Part shown: positions 54,994 through 62,895 of the stretch, in pieces
How positions within the stretch are numbered: position 1 is the first letter of the stretch
Layout: each line of letters begins with the position of its first letter
Origin: Sediminibacterium soli
GTDB taxonomy: Bacteria; Bacteroidota; Bacteroidia; Chitinophagales; Chitinophagaceae
Length of the DNA stretch: 64,000 nt
Direction: 5' to 3'
Assembly (NCBI RefSeq): GCF_009939225.1
Contig: NZ_JAACJR010000003.1
Location: forward strand, 434,001-498,000
The notes under the pieces: model-generated
Told to the model about the DNA's origin: nothing
The model's database searches: none
What the model saw: the letters and a program-made list of their open reading frames with translations, nothing else
Translations under genes and position numbers: made by a program

Positions 54994-55779
54994 ATGTCGA
55001 TAGCCAAGTATACGCAACTGGTCAGGCATATCAAAAACTGGCCATTGTATTTCAAAAGGGTACATAAGCAAAATAACACGGCACGTTATATTACAAGAGG
55101 TGTTCCCATTCAATTCGATGTGCCTCCCAGGTTTTATGAGGTTTTCCGGGAGGTGTTTATGGAAGATTTTTATAAGATAAACGACCTGGTGCGGCATTTG
55201 CCCGCCAAACCCACCATAGTTGATATCGGGGGAAATGTGGGGTATTTTTCCACGCTGATTGCATCAAAAAAAGCAGATGCCAGGATAGTTGCTTTTGAAC
55301 CTATGAAGGAGAATGCCGCAGTCTTTCAATCCAACCTGTCTTTGAATAAGGGACTTGAAAACCGTATTCAATTGCATAATGCGGCCATAACCGGAAACTA
55401 TAATGGAACGATCCGGATATTCTTTGATGTGGAATCAGAAAATTCTGTCATAGCATCTGTGATGGATGATTTCTCAACATTGAACACCGCTTCCCGTGAA
55501 GTGGCTGCCCTGTCCGTTGAGGAAGCATGTAAACGTTACTCAATAAACCAGATCGATTTGCTGAAACTCGATTGCGAAGGCAGCGAGTACCCCATTTTAT
55601 ATGAAATGCCCGGTCATGTGTTTGACAGGATCAAAACGATCGCGATCGAATCCCATGATCTCGACGAAGGGGAAAGAAATACCGGGGCACTGAAAAAATT
55701 TCTTGAAGCAAAAGGGTTCAGCGTGGATAGTGCCGTTGCGGAGAACAACTGTTATTACCTTAAAGCCTGGAGGCCATGA
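54994..55779 (+). CDS. FkbM-family SAM-dependent methyltransferase
   Basis: 261 residues from ATG 54994. Motif I is TIVDIGGNVGYFSTL (about 74-88). VAFEPMKENAAVF follows, and QIDLLKLDCEGSEYPIL is the FkbM-specific block. FkbM enzymes O-methylate sugars or polyketides; next to glycosyltransferases the target is probably a glycan sugar (inference). Its stop overlaps the next start in an ATGA quartet. Base use here is somewhat more AT-rich than in the housekeeping genes nearby. Confidence 0.88.
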   Translation: MSIAKYTQLVRHIKNWPLYFKRVHKQNNTARYITRGVPIQFDVPPRFYEVFREVFMEDFYKINDLVRHLPAKPTIVDIGGNVGYFSTLIASKKADARIVAFEPMKENAAVFQSNLSLNKGLENRIQLHNAAITGNYNGTIRIFFDVESENSVIASVMDDFSTLNTASREVAALSVEEACKRYSINQIDLLKLDCEGSEYPILYEMPGHVFDRIKTIAIESHDLDEGERNTGALKKFLEAKGFSVDSAVAENNCYYLKAWRP

Positions 55780-56651
55780 ATTCTGTAAGCCGATTTCTGC
55801 AAAAGCAGAAGGACCCGGAGAAATATAAAAGCGATCGTTTTCTGCGAAAGGCAGGCGCGATCAGATTTCCCGGGTTGCCTGCAGATGAAAAAGCGGAAAT
55901 ACATTTCAAACACAGCGGTAACTGCGGCGATATTATCTATGCAATACCTGCCATGCTGGCCATTGCCAAAGGTCGCCCTGTTCATTTGCATTTGAACATC
56001 AACCAGCCCGGGAATTACGGACGCAACAAGCATCCACTGGGAAATGTGATGCTGAATGAAAAAATGGCGGAGATGCTGCGGCCGCTGCTGCTTAGCCAGG
56101 CGGGTGTCAAAACCTGCGATACCTGGTCGGGACAGGAGATCGATGTCGACCTCGACTATATCAGAAAGTATCCTTTTATGCTGAACCGCGGCAATATTGC
56201 ACGGTGGTATTTTTTGGTGTTCGGTGTTTTTTTCGACCTGTCGCAGCCCTGGCTGGATGTAAGTCACGGCACCGGGTTGGAGAAAACGATCATCGTTGCC
56301 AGAAGCCAGCGGTACCATGCACCGGGTATCCGTTATGATTTCCTGAATGCGTATGATGATGTACGTTTTGTAGGCATAGAGGCCGAGTACGAGGATATCA
56401 GGAAGCAGGTCAGCAACATACGTTATTGTCCCGTAAATAATTTTCTGGAACTGGCGCGGATCATCGCCGGCAGCGGTTTGTTTATCGGAAACCAGTCGTT
56501 CCCTTTTTCCATAGCAGAAGCCATAAAAGCCAACCGCCTGCTGGAATGGTATTTTCAGACGCCTAACGTAAACGTTCAGGGGCCGGGAGGATTTGATTTT
56601 TGTTTCCAGGAAAATTTCGAACGACTTGTAAGAGAACGGTATAACAAATAG
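55776..56651 (+). CDS. GT9/heptosyltransferase-like GT-B protein
   Basis: 291 residues. HSGNCGDIIYAIPAMLAIAK near residue 50 resembles the GD-x2 nucleotide-sugar/acceptor loop of ADP-heptose transferases. GSGLFIGNQSFPFSIAEAIKANRLLEW near 230-255 matches their C-terminal donor-binding region (FIGNDSGPMHLA in classical members). It is shorter than typical GT9 enzymes and the catalytic set is not obvious, so activity is uncertain. Co-translated with the methyltransferase gene by ATGA overlap. Confidence 0.65.
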   Translation: MNSVSRFLQKQKDPEKYKSDRFLRKAGAIRFPGLPADEKAEIHFKHSGNCGDIIYAIPAMLAIAKGRPVHLHLNINQPGNYGRNKHPLGNVMLNEKMAEMLRPLLLSQAGVKTCDTWSGQEIDVDLDYIRKYPFMLNRGNIARWYFLVFGVFFDLSQPWLDVSHGTGLEKTIIVARSQRYHAPGIRYDFLNAYDDVRFVGIEAEYEDIRKQVSNIRYCPVNNFLELARIIAGSGLFIGNQSFPFSIAEAIKANRLLEWYFQTPNVNVQGPGGFDFCFQENFERLVRERYNK

Positions 56652-56679
56652 CCGGTATACTCGGGTTAATTCCCGCAGA

Positions 56680-57555
56680 TCACCGGAGAAGGATATAATT
56701 CTTATAATCAAACGGCCGGTTGCCCGTCCATTTTTCCATAAGATCCTTGAAGCGGTCTTTCAGACTGAATTTATTATAGGAGAGATCGTAATCGAATTGC
56801 CAGTTCATGCGTTGTATCCTTTCCCGCATTACTTCGGGGTGTGTACCGGGGAATTTTTCCAGTGAATCTATCTGTGAATAGTCAAAATCGCCTGAATGGG
56901 CGGTGAGAAATGCTTCATCAACCTGGTCGCCGCCCCAGTAATTGCCGAAATTCCGTTTTTTATCCATCATGATCTTTGGCGGGCGCACCCAGCCGTAATG
57001 GTATATGTATGCATCCACCGCCTTCACCCTCAGTTTTTCATCATTCCCTTTGCGGAAACCCTGCGCATCGCGGTAAGAATAAATGGATGGGTCATGCCGC
57101 AGGATCCTGATCTCATTGCGGTACCATTTTGATGAGGAAGCGGTATAGTCAAATGAACCGTAAAAATGTTTGTATCTGAACAGCAGTCCATCCACTTCCG
57201 CGTTGTCTTTCCATCGCAGCATGGCTTCTTTTACAACGGGAATATATTGTTCGTGCAGCACTTCATCTCCCTGTATGTAAAAACACCAGTCGGGTTTGCC
57301 TTCAATGGCATGCAAAGCTTTGTTGGTCTCGTCGGCCAGCACGGCGCCACCTTCCCGAAGCGCCGGGCTCCATACAGTATCGATGATCCGGATCTTTGGG
57401 TCGATAGAAGATACCAGCGCTCTTGTTTCATCAGCTGAATCCCCTGCTGCCACCACTATTTCATCGCAAAGCGGCAGTATCGACCGGATGGCTTCCACGA
57501 TGGGATAATCGAACTTTATCGCATTCTTGATAAAACTGAAGCCGGTCACTTTCAT
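56680..57555 (-). CDS. Glycosyltransferase family 2-like protein
   Basis: 291 residues from ATG 57555; an earlier in-frame start is built from an intergenic repeat. The N-terminus MKVTGFSFIKNAIKFDYPIVEAIRSILPLCDEIVVAAGDSADETR is a GT-A nucleotide-binding start (quoted in two overlapping parts: FSFIKNAIKFDYPIVEAI and DEIVVAAGDSADET). YIQGDEVLHEQY contains the D-x-E/DxD-like metal motif. It converges on the GT9-like gene with 28 bp between stops and completes a four-gene glycan cluster. Confidence 0.82.
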   Translation of the reverse strand: MKVTGFSFIKNAIKFDYPIVEAIRSILPLCDEIVVAAGDSADETRALVSSIDPKIRIIDTVWSPALREGGAVLADETNKALHAIEGKPDWCFYIQGDEVLHEQYIPVVKEAMLRWKDNAEVDGLLFRYKHFYGSFDYTASSSKWYRNEIRILRHDPSIYSYRDAQGFRKGNDEKLRVKAVDAYIYHYGWVRPPKIMMDKKRNFGNYWGGDQVDEAFLTAHSGDFDYSQIDSLEKFPGTHPEVMRERIQRMNWQFDYDLSYNKFSLKDRFKDLMEKWTGNRPFDYKNYILLR

Positions 57556-57590
57556 ACGGCAAAGATAATCCGGTTGTCGTTGAGGAGTGG

Positions 57591-57632
57591 CAATCGGCAA
57601 TTGACAATCTGAAATCGGCAATCGCAATTGCC
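57591..57632. repeat. Short direct and inverted repeat, CAATCGGCAAT family
   Basis: The word AATCGGCAAT appears twice, and GGCAATTG (57596-57603) pairs with CAATTGCC (57625-57632). It lies in the 165-bp divergent gap between the GT2 and RNase H-like genes, where it could overlap promoters. Confidence 0.5.
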
Positions 57633-57720
57633 CGCTTATCCACGCCTGTTAATAATAATATCATCCGAAACCCGCGCAAACAAAAGATTTCCTTGGTAAA
57701 TTACACAAACCCATTAACGT

Positions 57721-58194
57721 ATGCGCTGGAGAAAATTCAACGGCGAAACCATTCAACTGCCGATCAAAGATGCAGTTGAAGACGCCATCAAAAGGGAGAC
57801 CGCCAACGGTACCCGCCTCAAGGTCTGCATCGGAACCGATAGCCAGGTAAAAGGCGAGGACACCGAATTTGCCACGGTAATTGTGTTCCTGCGGGAGCAC
57901 AACGGCGGATTCATGTACATCCACAACGAAAAAACAAAACAGAAGTACCACATCAAGGAAAGAATGCTGGTAGAGGTTGCCAAAAGCATCGAGATCGCCT
58001 ATGAGCTGTGCAATCTTTTTATCCAGTACCAGGTTGATATGGAAGTGCATGCCGATATCAACACCAACCCGCAATTCAAAAGCAACGATGCCCTGCGCGA
58101 AGCGATGGGGTATATACTCGGTATGGGCTTTGCCTTCAAAGCCAAACCCGAGGCGTTTGCCAGCAGCTGCTGCGCGGATAAGGTGGTGAACTAG
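57721..58194 (+). CDS. Ribonuclease H-like YkuK family protein (DUF458)
   Basis: 157 residues. RLKVCIGTDSQVKGEDTEFATVIVFL gives the first strand with the Asp expected in an RNase H-like fold. KERMLVEVAKSIEIAYEL and VDMEVHADINTNPQFKSN carry further conserved acidic residues of DUF458/YkuK, and GMGFAFKAKPEAFASSCCADKV is the family C-terminus. A nuclease role is assumed from the fold, but no substrate is known. Confidence 0.87.
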   Translation: MRWRKFNGETIQLPIKDAVEDAIKRETANGTRLKVCIGTDSQVKGEDTEFATVIVFLREHNGGFMYIHNEKTKQKYHIKERMLVEVAKSIEIAYELCNLFIQYQVDMEVHADINTNPQFKSNDALREAMGYILGMGFAFKAKPEAFASSCCADKVVN

Positions 58195-58197
58195 GTT

Positions 58198-58274
58198 GAA
58201 TGGTTGTATTGTTAAAACTGTTTAATGGCCGGTTGATGTGTACAAGGCCATATAACATGAGACAATTAAACCAT
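58198..58274. repeat. Imperfect palindrome sharing a word with the 51.8-kb element
   Basis: GAATGGTTGTATTGTTAAA at 58198-58216 matches the inner word of the element at 51829-51846 at nearly all positions. It can pair imperfectly with 58262-58274. It fills the gap between the convergent RNase H-like and engB genes. Confidence 0.55.
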
Positions 58275-58904
58275 TTATCTATCCGTAATAGAATTTGTTT
58301 CCGAGATATACTGCAGCAATTCCTCCCTGCCGGCAGCTTTCTCGGCGCTGGTAACAAAGAACCTGGGCAGGAACTGCCAGGTCTCTCGCATTTTTTCTGC
58401 GAATGCTTTTACATTCCGGTCAACCACTCCGGGCTTTTCTTTGTCTGATTTTGTAAAAACGACGGAGAACGGCACTTCCCATTCGCCAAGCTGGCTGATG
58501 AATTCAATATCTATTTTCTGGGGTTCATGGCGACTGTCGATCAGCACAAATACCTGCAGCAGGTTTTGCCGTTTACGCAAATAGCCTTCGATCATCTGCT
58601 CCCATTTTCTGCGTTCTGTCAGTGAACGTTTGGCATATCCATAACCGGGAAGATCTACCAGGAACCATTTTTCCCTGGGCGATCTGGCGCTGCGGCTGCT
58701 TTCCACTTCAAAATGATTGATCAACTGGGTTTTTCCCGGCGTGGCCGAGGTCTTCGCCAGGCTTCGTTGTTTGGTGAGCATATTGATCAGCGAAGACTTA
58801 CCCACATTGCTTCTGCCGATAAACGCATACTCGGGCTTATCCGCTTTAGGGCACTGGCTAACCAGGGCGGAGGAAATAAGGTACCGTGCAGATTTGATCT
58901 CCAT
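58275..58904 (-). CDS. engB: Ribosome biogenesis GTPase YihA/YsxC/EngB
   Basis: 209 residues. G1 is GRSNVGKSSLI, G2 a Thr in SATPGKTQLINHF, G3 DLPGYGYAKRS, G4 FTKSDKEK and G5 TSAEKAAGREEL. The order and the GYGYAK block are specific for EngB, which helps assemble the large ribosomal subunit. The gene stands alone, with ATG at 58904. Confidence 0.95.
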   Translation of the reverse strand: MEIKSARYLISSALVSQCPKADKPEYAFIGRSNVGKSSLINMLTKQRSLAKTSATPGKTQLINHFEVESSRSARSPREKWFLVDLPGYGYAKRSLTERRKWEQMIEGYLRKRQNLLQVFVLIDSRHEPQKIDIEFISQLGEWEVPFSVVFTKSDKEKPGVVDRNVKAFAEKMRETWQFLPRFFVTSAEKAAGREELLQYISETNSITDR

Positions 58905-59039
58905 CAGACAAAGATAAAGAACGGAGAAGGGGAATGATGCATATTGAACAGGGAATATCGAATGCCGGTTGGGGAGAACGTTTTTTATGCGTCCGGCCGG
59001 AATGCAATATTCCCTGTTCCTCTGTTCAGGTGTATGTGT

Positions 59040-60560
59040 TTAAATCAGCACATTACCGGTCATCTCCTTTGGTATGGGTAACCCCATCATGGTAAGTATG
59101 GTAGGAGCCATATCGCCGAGTTTGCCGCTTTTTACGGTTCCTTTCCATTCCTTGTCTATCACAAAGAACGGAACAGGATTCAATGTATGTGCGGTGTTCG
59201 GGGATCCGTCTGCATTGATCATGTAATCGGAATTGCCATGATCTGCCGTAAGAAAGATCGTATAACCATGCTCAAGGGCCGCCGTCACCACGCGCTTTAC
59301 ACAGGCATCCACTGTTTCAGCCGCTTTTATCGCCGCCTGGAAAACGCCGGTGTGTCCAACCATATCTGTATTGGCGTAGTTCAGTACAATAAAATCGGCG
59401 GTCTCCTGTTCTATTTCCGGAATAAGTTTGTCGGTGATCTCCACCGCGCTCATTTCGGGCTGAAGGTCATAAGTGGCCACTTTGGGTGAGGGAACCAGTA
59501 TCCGGCTTTCTCCCGCAAAAGGCTCTTCGCGTCCGCCGCTGAAGAAAAAGGTAACATGCGGGTACTTTTCGGTTTCGGCAATACGGATCTGCTTTTTGCC
59601 CGCATCGGCAATCACTTCGCCAATGGTATTGGTAAGGTTATCGTTTTCAAAGATCACATGCACATGGCGGAACTTGTGATCATACAGGGTCATGGTGGTA
59701 TAATCGAGATTGAGTTTGTGCATGCCGAAATCGGGATAGTCCTGCTGCGTCAGCACTTCCGAGATCTCGCGGCAGCGATCGGTGCGGAAATTGAAGCAAA
59801 GCACCACATCTCCGTCTCTGATGGCGGCAACCGGCTGGCCCGATGGCGTAAGGATCACGGTTGGTTTGATGAATTCGTCGGTGATATTGGCTCCGTAAGA
59901 CTGTTTGACGGCGGCTATGGCATCCGGTGCGGTAGCGCCTTCGGCTTTTACCAGGCAGTCGTAGGCCAGTTTCACGCGCTCCCATCTTTTATCACGGTCC
60001 ATCGCATAATACCTGCCGCTTACCGTAGCAATCTTTCCCACGGATGAATTGAGGTGGTTTTGCAGATCGGTCATAAAACCGAGCCCGCTTTTGGGATCGG
60101 TATCGCGGCCATCGGTAAATGCATGAATATATACTTCTGTTAAACCTTCGTTTTTGCAGATATCACAGAGGGCTTCCAGGTGCCTGATATGCGAGTGCAC
60201 CCCACCATCGCTCACCAGCCCTAACAGGTGCAGCGGTTTGTTGTTGTTTTTTGCGAGGTGTATGGCCGCTAACAGTTGTTCATTTTTTGCCAGCTCACCG
60301 GACCGTACGGCTACATTGATGCGTTCCAGCTCCTGGTATACGATGCGGCCCGCGCCAAGGTTCAGGTGGCCTACCTCGCTGTTGCCCATTTGTCCTTCGG
60401 GTAATCCAACCACTTCGCCGCAGGTGATCAGCGTGGTATTGGGATAGGTTTTGTATAACGAACTCACAAAAGGAACATGGGCGTTCTGGATGGCGTCAGC
60501 GGATTTTACCCTGCCAAGGCCCCATCCATCCATAATGATCAGGATTGCTTTTTTACTCAT
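59040..60560 (-). CDS. gpmI: 2,3-bisphosphoglycerate-independent phosphoglycerate mutase
   Basis: 506 residues, full length. The N-terminus KKAILIIMDGWGLG has the metal-binding Asp11. The phosphoserine is Ser61 in GQMGNSEVGHLNLGAGR. HAFTDGRDTDPKSG, CFNFRTDRCREI, NYANTDMVGHTG and LTADHGNSDYMINADG complete the Mn-binding and catalytic blocks of the alkaline-phosphatase fold. It interconverts 3- and 2-phosphoglycerate in glycolysis and gluconeogenesis. Confidence 0.97.
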   Translation of the reverse strand: MSKKAILIIMDGWGLGRVKSADAIQNAHVPFVSSLYKTYPNTTLITCGEVVGLPEGQMGNSEVGHLNLGAGRIVYQELERINVAVRSGELAKNEQLLAAIHLAKNNNKPLHLLGLVSDGGVHSHIRHLEALCDICKNEGLTEVYIHAFTDGRDTDPKSGLGFMTDLQNHLNSSVGKIATVSGRYYAMDRDKRWERVKLAYDCLVKAEGATAPDAIAAVKQSYGANITDEFIKPTVILTPSGQPVAAIRDGDVVLCFNFRTDRCREISEVLTQQDYPDFGMHKLNLDYTTMTLYDHKFRHVHVIFENDNLTNTIGEVIADAGKKQIRIAETEKYPHVTFFFSGGREEPFAGESRILVPSPKVATYDLQPEMSAVEITDKLIPEIEQETADFIVLNYANTDMVGHTGVFQAAIKAAETVDACVKRVVTAALEHGYTIFLTADHGNSDYMINADGSPNTAHTLNPVPFFVIDKEWKGTVKSGKLGDMAPTILTMMGLPIPKEMTGNVLI

Positions 60561-60675
60561 GAGGTAAAATTACTGCATTTCAGTTTGCCCGATACCCGTT
60601 AACTTTAACAATCCATTACCACAGCAACCAAAACTGGCATGTTTTTGGGAGACCTGTGGTCAGAAAATGCGTGTT

Positions 60676-61056
60676 ATGAAAAAGATATGTTTATTGATCG
60701 CAATGGCCATGGGTTTTCTTTCGTTCACACCCCAGAGTGATACAGAGGTGATCGTACAGGCATTCAAAAGCGGGAATGCAACGGAAGTGTCAAAGTATTT
60801 CGACGATTATATCGATATCAAACTCCTCGATAAAGCCGAAGTAAAGAACCTGAGCCGTAACCAGGGCAGTATTATGCTGAAATCTTTCTTTGATGAAAAC
60901 ACCATCAAAGGTTTTGACAAAGCGTCTGAGCGCGAGGTGGGCAACACCATGTACATGACCGGTAAACTGAATGGTACCGGCAAATCGTTCGGCGTTACCA
61001 TACTGTTAAAGGCAAAAGACGGTAAACACCAGATCATCTCGGTGCGTATCAGTTAA
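60676..61056 (+). CDS. DUF4783 family exported protein
   Basis: 126 residues from ATG 60676 (or 129 from ATG 60667). A signal peptide (MKKICLLIAMAMGFLSFTPQ) precedes a small cystatin/NTF2-like domain: VIVQAFKSGNATEVSKYFDDYIDIKL early and YMTGKLNGTGKSFGVTILLKAKDGKH later. This matches DUF4783, a small periplasmic family of Bacteroidota often located just before nadC, as here. Function is unknown. A strong hairpin follows 24 bp after its stop. Confidence 0.85.
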   Translation: MKKICLLIAMAMGFLSFTPQSDTEVIVQAFKSGNATEVSKYFDDYIDIKLLDKAEVKNLSRNQGSIMLKSFFDENTIKGFDKASEREVGNTMYMTGKLNGTGKSFGVTILLKAKDGKHQIISVRIS

Positions 61057-61080
61057 GCGCCGGTTAAAATATTTTTCCCG

Positions 61081-61106
61081 AAGACCCCGCAATTGCGGGG
61101 TCTTTT
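61081..61106 (+). terminator. Rho-independent terminator between the DUF4783 gene and nadC
   Basis: AAGACCCCGC and GCGGGGTCTT form a perfect 10-bp stem around AATT, ending in TTTT. nadC starts only 13 bp later, so nadC is expressed by read-through or by a promoter overlapping the hairpin. Confidence 0.85.
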
Positions 61107-61119
61107 GTTGTTTTGCAGT

Positions 61120-61980
61120 ATGAAATCTTTCGACGAACAACTGGCGCATCTTGTCAGCGAAGCCCTGCAGGAAGACCTGGGCGATGGGGATCACTCCACG
61201 CTGAGCAGCATACCTGCCGGAAAAAAAGGGAAAGCGGTACTTAAGATCAAGCAGGCGGGTATACTGGCCGGTCTTGCCGTTGCCGAAAAAATATTTCGCA
61301 TGGTAGAGCCGGCGGTTGTTTTTACCCCGCATAAAAAAGACGGCGATTCCATGCTGCCCGGCGAAACGGCGTTTGGGGTAGAGGCCACCATTCATACCAT
61401 ACTCAGCTGCGAACGCCTGGTACTGAATTGTATGCAGCGCATGAGCGGTATTGCCACGCTGACACACCGCTATACGGAAAAACTGAAAGGCTGCCATACC
61501 CGCTTACTCGATACCCGAAAGACTACGCCCAATTTCCGGCTGCTCGAAAAAGAAGCCGTGCGTATCGGCGGCGGCGTTAATCACCGTTTCGGGTTATACG
61601 ATATGATCATGCTGAAGGATAACCATATCGATTATTGCGGGGGCCTGGAGCCGGCCATCAATGCGGCATACGCCTATGCCGTCAGGATGGAACAACCGTT
61701 GAAGATAGAAGTGGAAACACGCAGCCTCGATGATGTAAGAAAAGTATGCGAGATCGGCCAGGGAAAGGTTTTCCGCATCATGCTCGATAACTTTACAACC
61801 GCGCAGGTTGCCGAGGCGCTGCTGCTCATCAACCATGCGTTTGAAACAGAAGCCAGCGGCGGCATCCATCTCGATACCATCGAAGCATATGCCGCAACAG
61901 GTGTTGATTATGTAAGTGTGGGCGGACTGATTCACCAGGCCCAAAGTCTTGACCTGAGTCTGAAGGCCGTTTTAGTATAA
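61120..61980 (+). CDS. nadC: Nicotinate-nucleotide pyrophosphorylase (carboxylating)
   Basis: 286 residues from ATG 61120; an upstream in-frame start lies inside the terminator. Blocks: EALQEDLGDGDHST near the start, LSCERLVLNCMQRMSGIATLT, DTRKTTPNFRLLEKEAVRIGG with the substrate-binding Arg/Lys, LKDNHI and VEVETRSLDD (written EVETRSLDD here). It converts quinolinate and PRPP to nicotinate mononucleotide in NAD synthesis. An eIF1-like gene follows 15 bp later. Confidence 0.95.
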   Translation: MKSFDEQLAHLVSEALQEDLGDGDHSTLSSIPAGKKGKAVLKIKQAGILAGLAVAEKIFRMVEPAVVFTPHKKDGDSMLPGETAFGVEATIHTILSCERLVLNCMQRMSGIATLTHRYTEKLKGCHTRLLDTRKTTPNFRLLEKEAVRIGGGVNHRFGLYDMIMLKDNHIDYCGGLEPAINAAYAYAVRMEQPLKIEVETRSLDDVRKVCEIGQGKVFRIMLDNFTTAQVAEALLLINHAFETEASGGIHLDTIEAYAATGVDYVSVGGLIHQAQSLDLSLKAVLV

Positions 61981-61995
61981 TATCCCGATAAGATC

Positions 61996-62340
61996 ATGAG
62001 CAAGAAAAATAAGCCCGATACGAATGGCTTTGTATTCAGTACCAATCCAGATTTCCGCTTTGAACCGGAACCCGATGCGGTGCAGGAAACCCTGGCGCCC
62101 GCCCGGCAGCCGCTGCGCATCCGCCTCGACACCAAACAGCGCGCTGGTAAGGCAGTAACGCTGGTAACGGGTTTTGCAGGTACGACAGACGACCTGGAAG
62201 CCCTGGGTAAAAAACTAAAGAACACCTGCGGAACCGGGGGAGCCGTAAAAGACGGCGAGATCATCATCCAGGGCGACCAGCGTGAGAAGGTAATGCAGTG
62301 GCTGCAAAAGAACGGTTATGGGTTGGCCAGGAAAATATAG
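61996..62340 (+). CDS. SUI1/eIF1-family translation initiation factor (YciH-like)
   Basis: 114 residues. A disordered charged N-terminus (about 1-45) precedes the SUI1 domain: KAVTLVTGFAGTTDDLEALGKKLKNTCGTGGAV and GEIIIQGDQREKVMQWLQKNGY (quoted in parts). The CGTGG turn is the conserved surface that contacts the small ribosomal subunit. Bacterial YciH proteins may inhibit initiation during stress. It lies 15 bp after nadC and may share its transcript. Confidence 0.92.
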   Translation: MSKKNKPDTNGFVFSTNPDFRFEPEPDAVQETLAPARQPLRIRLDTKQRAGKAVTLVTGFAGTTDDLEALGKKLKNTCGTGGAVKDGEIIIQGDQREKVMQWLQKNGYGLARKI

Positions 62341-62355
62341 GTTCTGAAAAAGATT

Positions 62356-62796
62356 TTAGCCTTTGAAATGGCCGGTTTTATGGCTGCCATCGCAATAAGG
62401 CTTGTTGGCAGACGCGCCGCAACGGCACAATGCGGTCTTTCCCTGCCGGGTTTCCGTATCGCCATTGCTGTGCCGTATCCGGCAGTCTGTGGTAATGATG
62501 ATCGGGCCGTCCGGCTGAACCTCCACACCAAGCACAGGGGCAATTGTTTCTGGCTGAACAGGCATCTCGTTTCCTGTTTCCTTATTCAGGTAATAAGTTA
62601 AAGCACCGCTGGGACATTGCTTTACCTGCTCGATGATCCTGTCGGTAGGTTCCGCGCCCATATCTATCCAGGGCCGTTTGGCGGGATTGAAAACCGATAA
62701 CAGGCCTTTCCAGCAGATACGGCTGTGGATGCAGGTATCGGGTTTCCATACCACCGTTACCTCGTTATTGGTGTAATTATGCTTGGTTACCGGCAC
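62356..62796 (-). CDS. Two-cluster iron-sulfur protein: mono-cluster Fer4-like plus CDGSH domain
   Basis: 146 residues. The N-terminal half has Cys22, Cys28 and Cys61 (TCIHSRIC ... KQCPSGAL), as in the divergent 4Fe-4S mono-cluster family (Fer4_19). The C-terminal half ends with CRCGASANKPYCDGSH, where C124, C126, C135 and H139 are the 3Cys-1His ligands of a CDGSH 2Fe-2S cluster. The pairing is known in bacteria, but its redox partner is not. Likely cytoplasmic. It converges on the SUI1 gene, with 15 bp between stops. Confidence 0.9.
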   Translation of the reverse strand: MPVTKHNYTNNEVTVVWKPDTCIHSRICWKGLLSVFNPAKRPWIDMGAEPTDRIIEQVKQCPSGALTYYLNKETGNEMPVQPETIAPVLGVEVQPDGPIIITTDCRIRHSNGDTETRQGKTALCRCGASANKPYCDGSHKTGHFKG

Positions 62797-62895
62797 GGGA
62801 TAAAATTTAAAATGGTCAATTACGATCGCCTGTTGAAAATAAGAAATTGACCGGCTATTTACAGGCGTTGTGTAAAAGCGACCGTTTGAAAAAAA

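Noticed and set aside
57556..57627. N-terminal extension of the GT2-like protein
   Set aside because: The added residues are encoded by the CAATCGGCAAT repeat, and the GT-A fold starts at the ATG at 57555.
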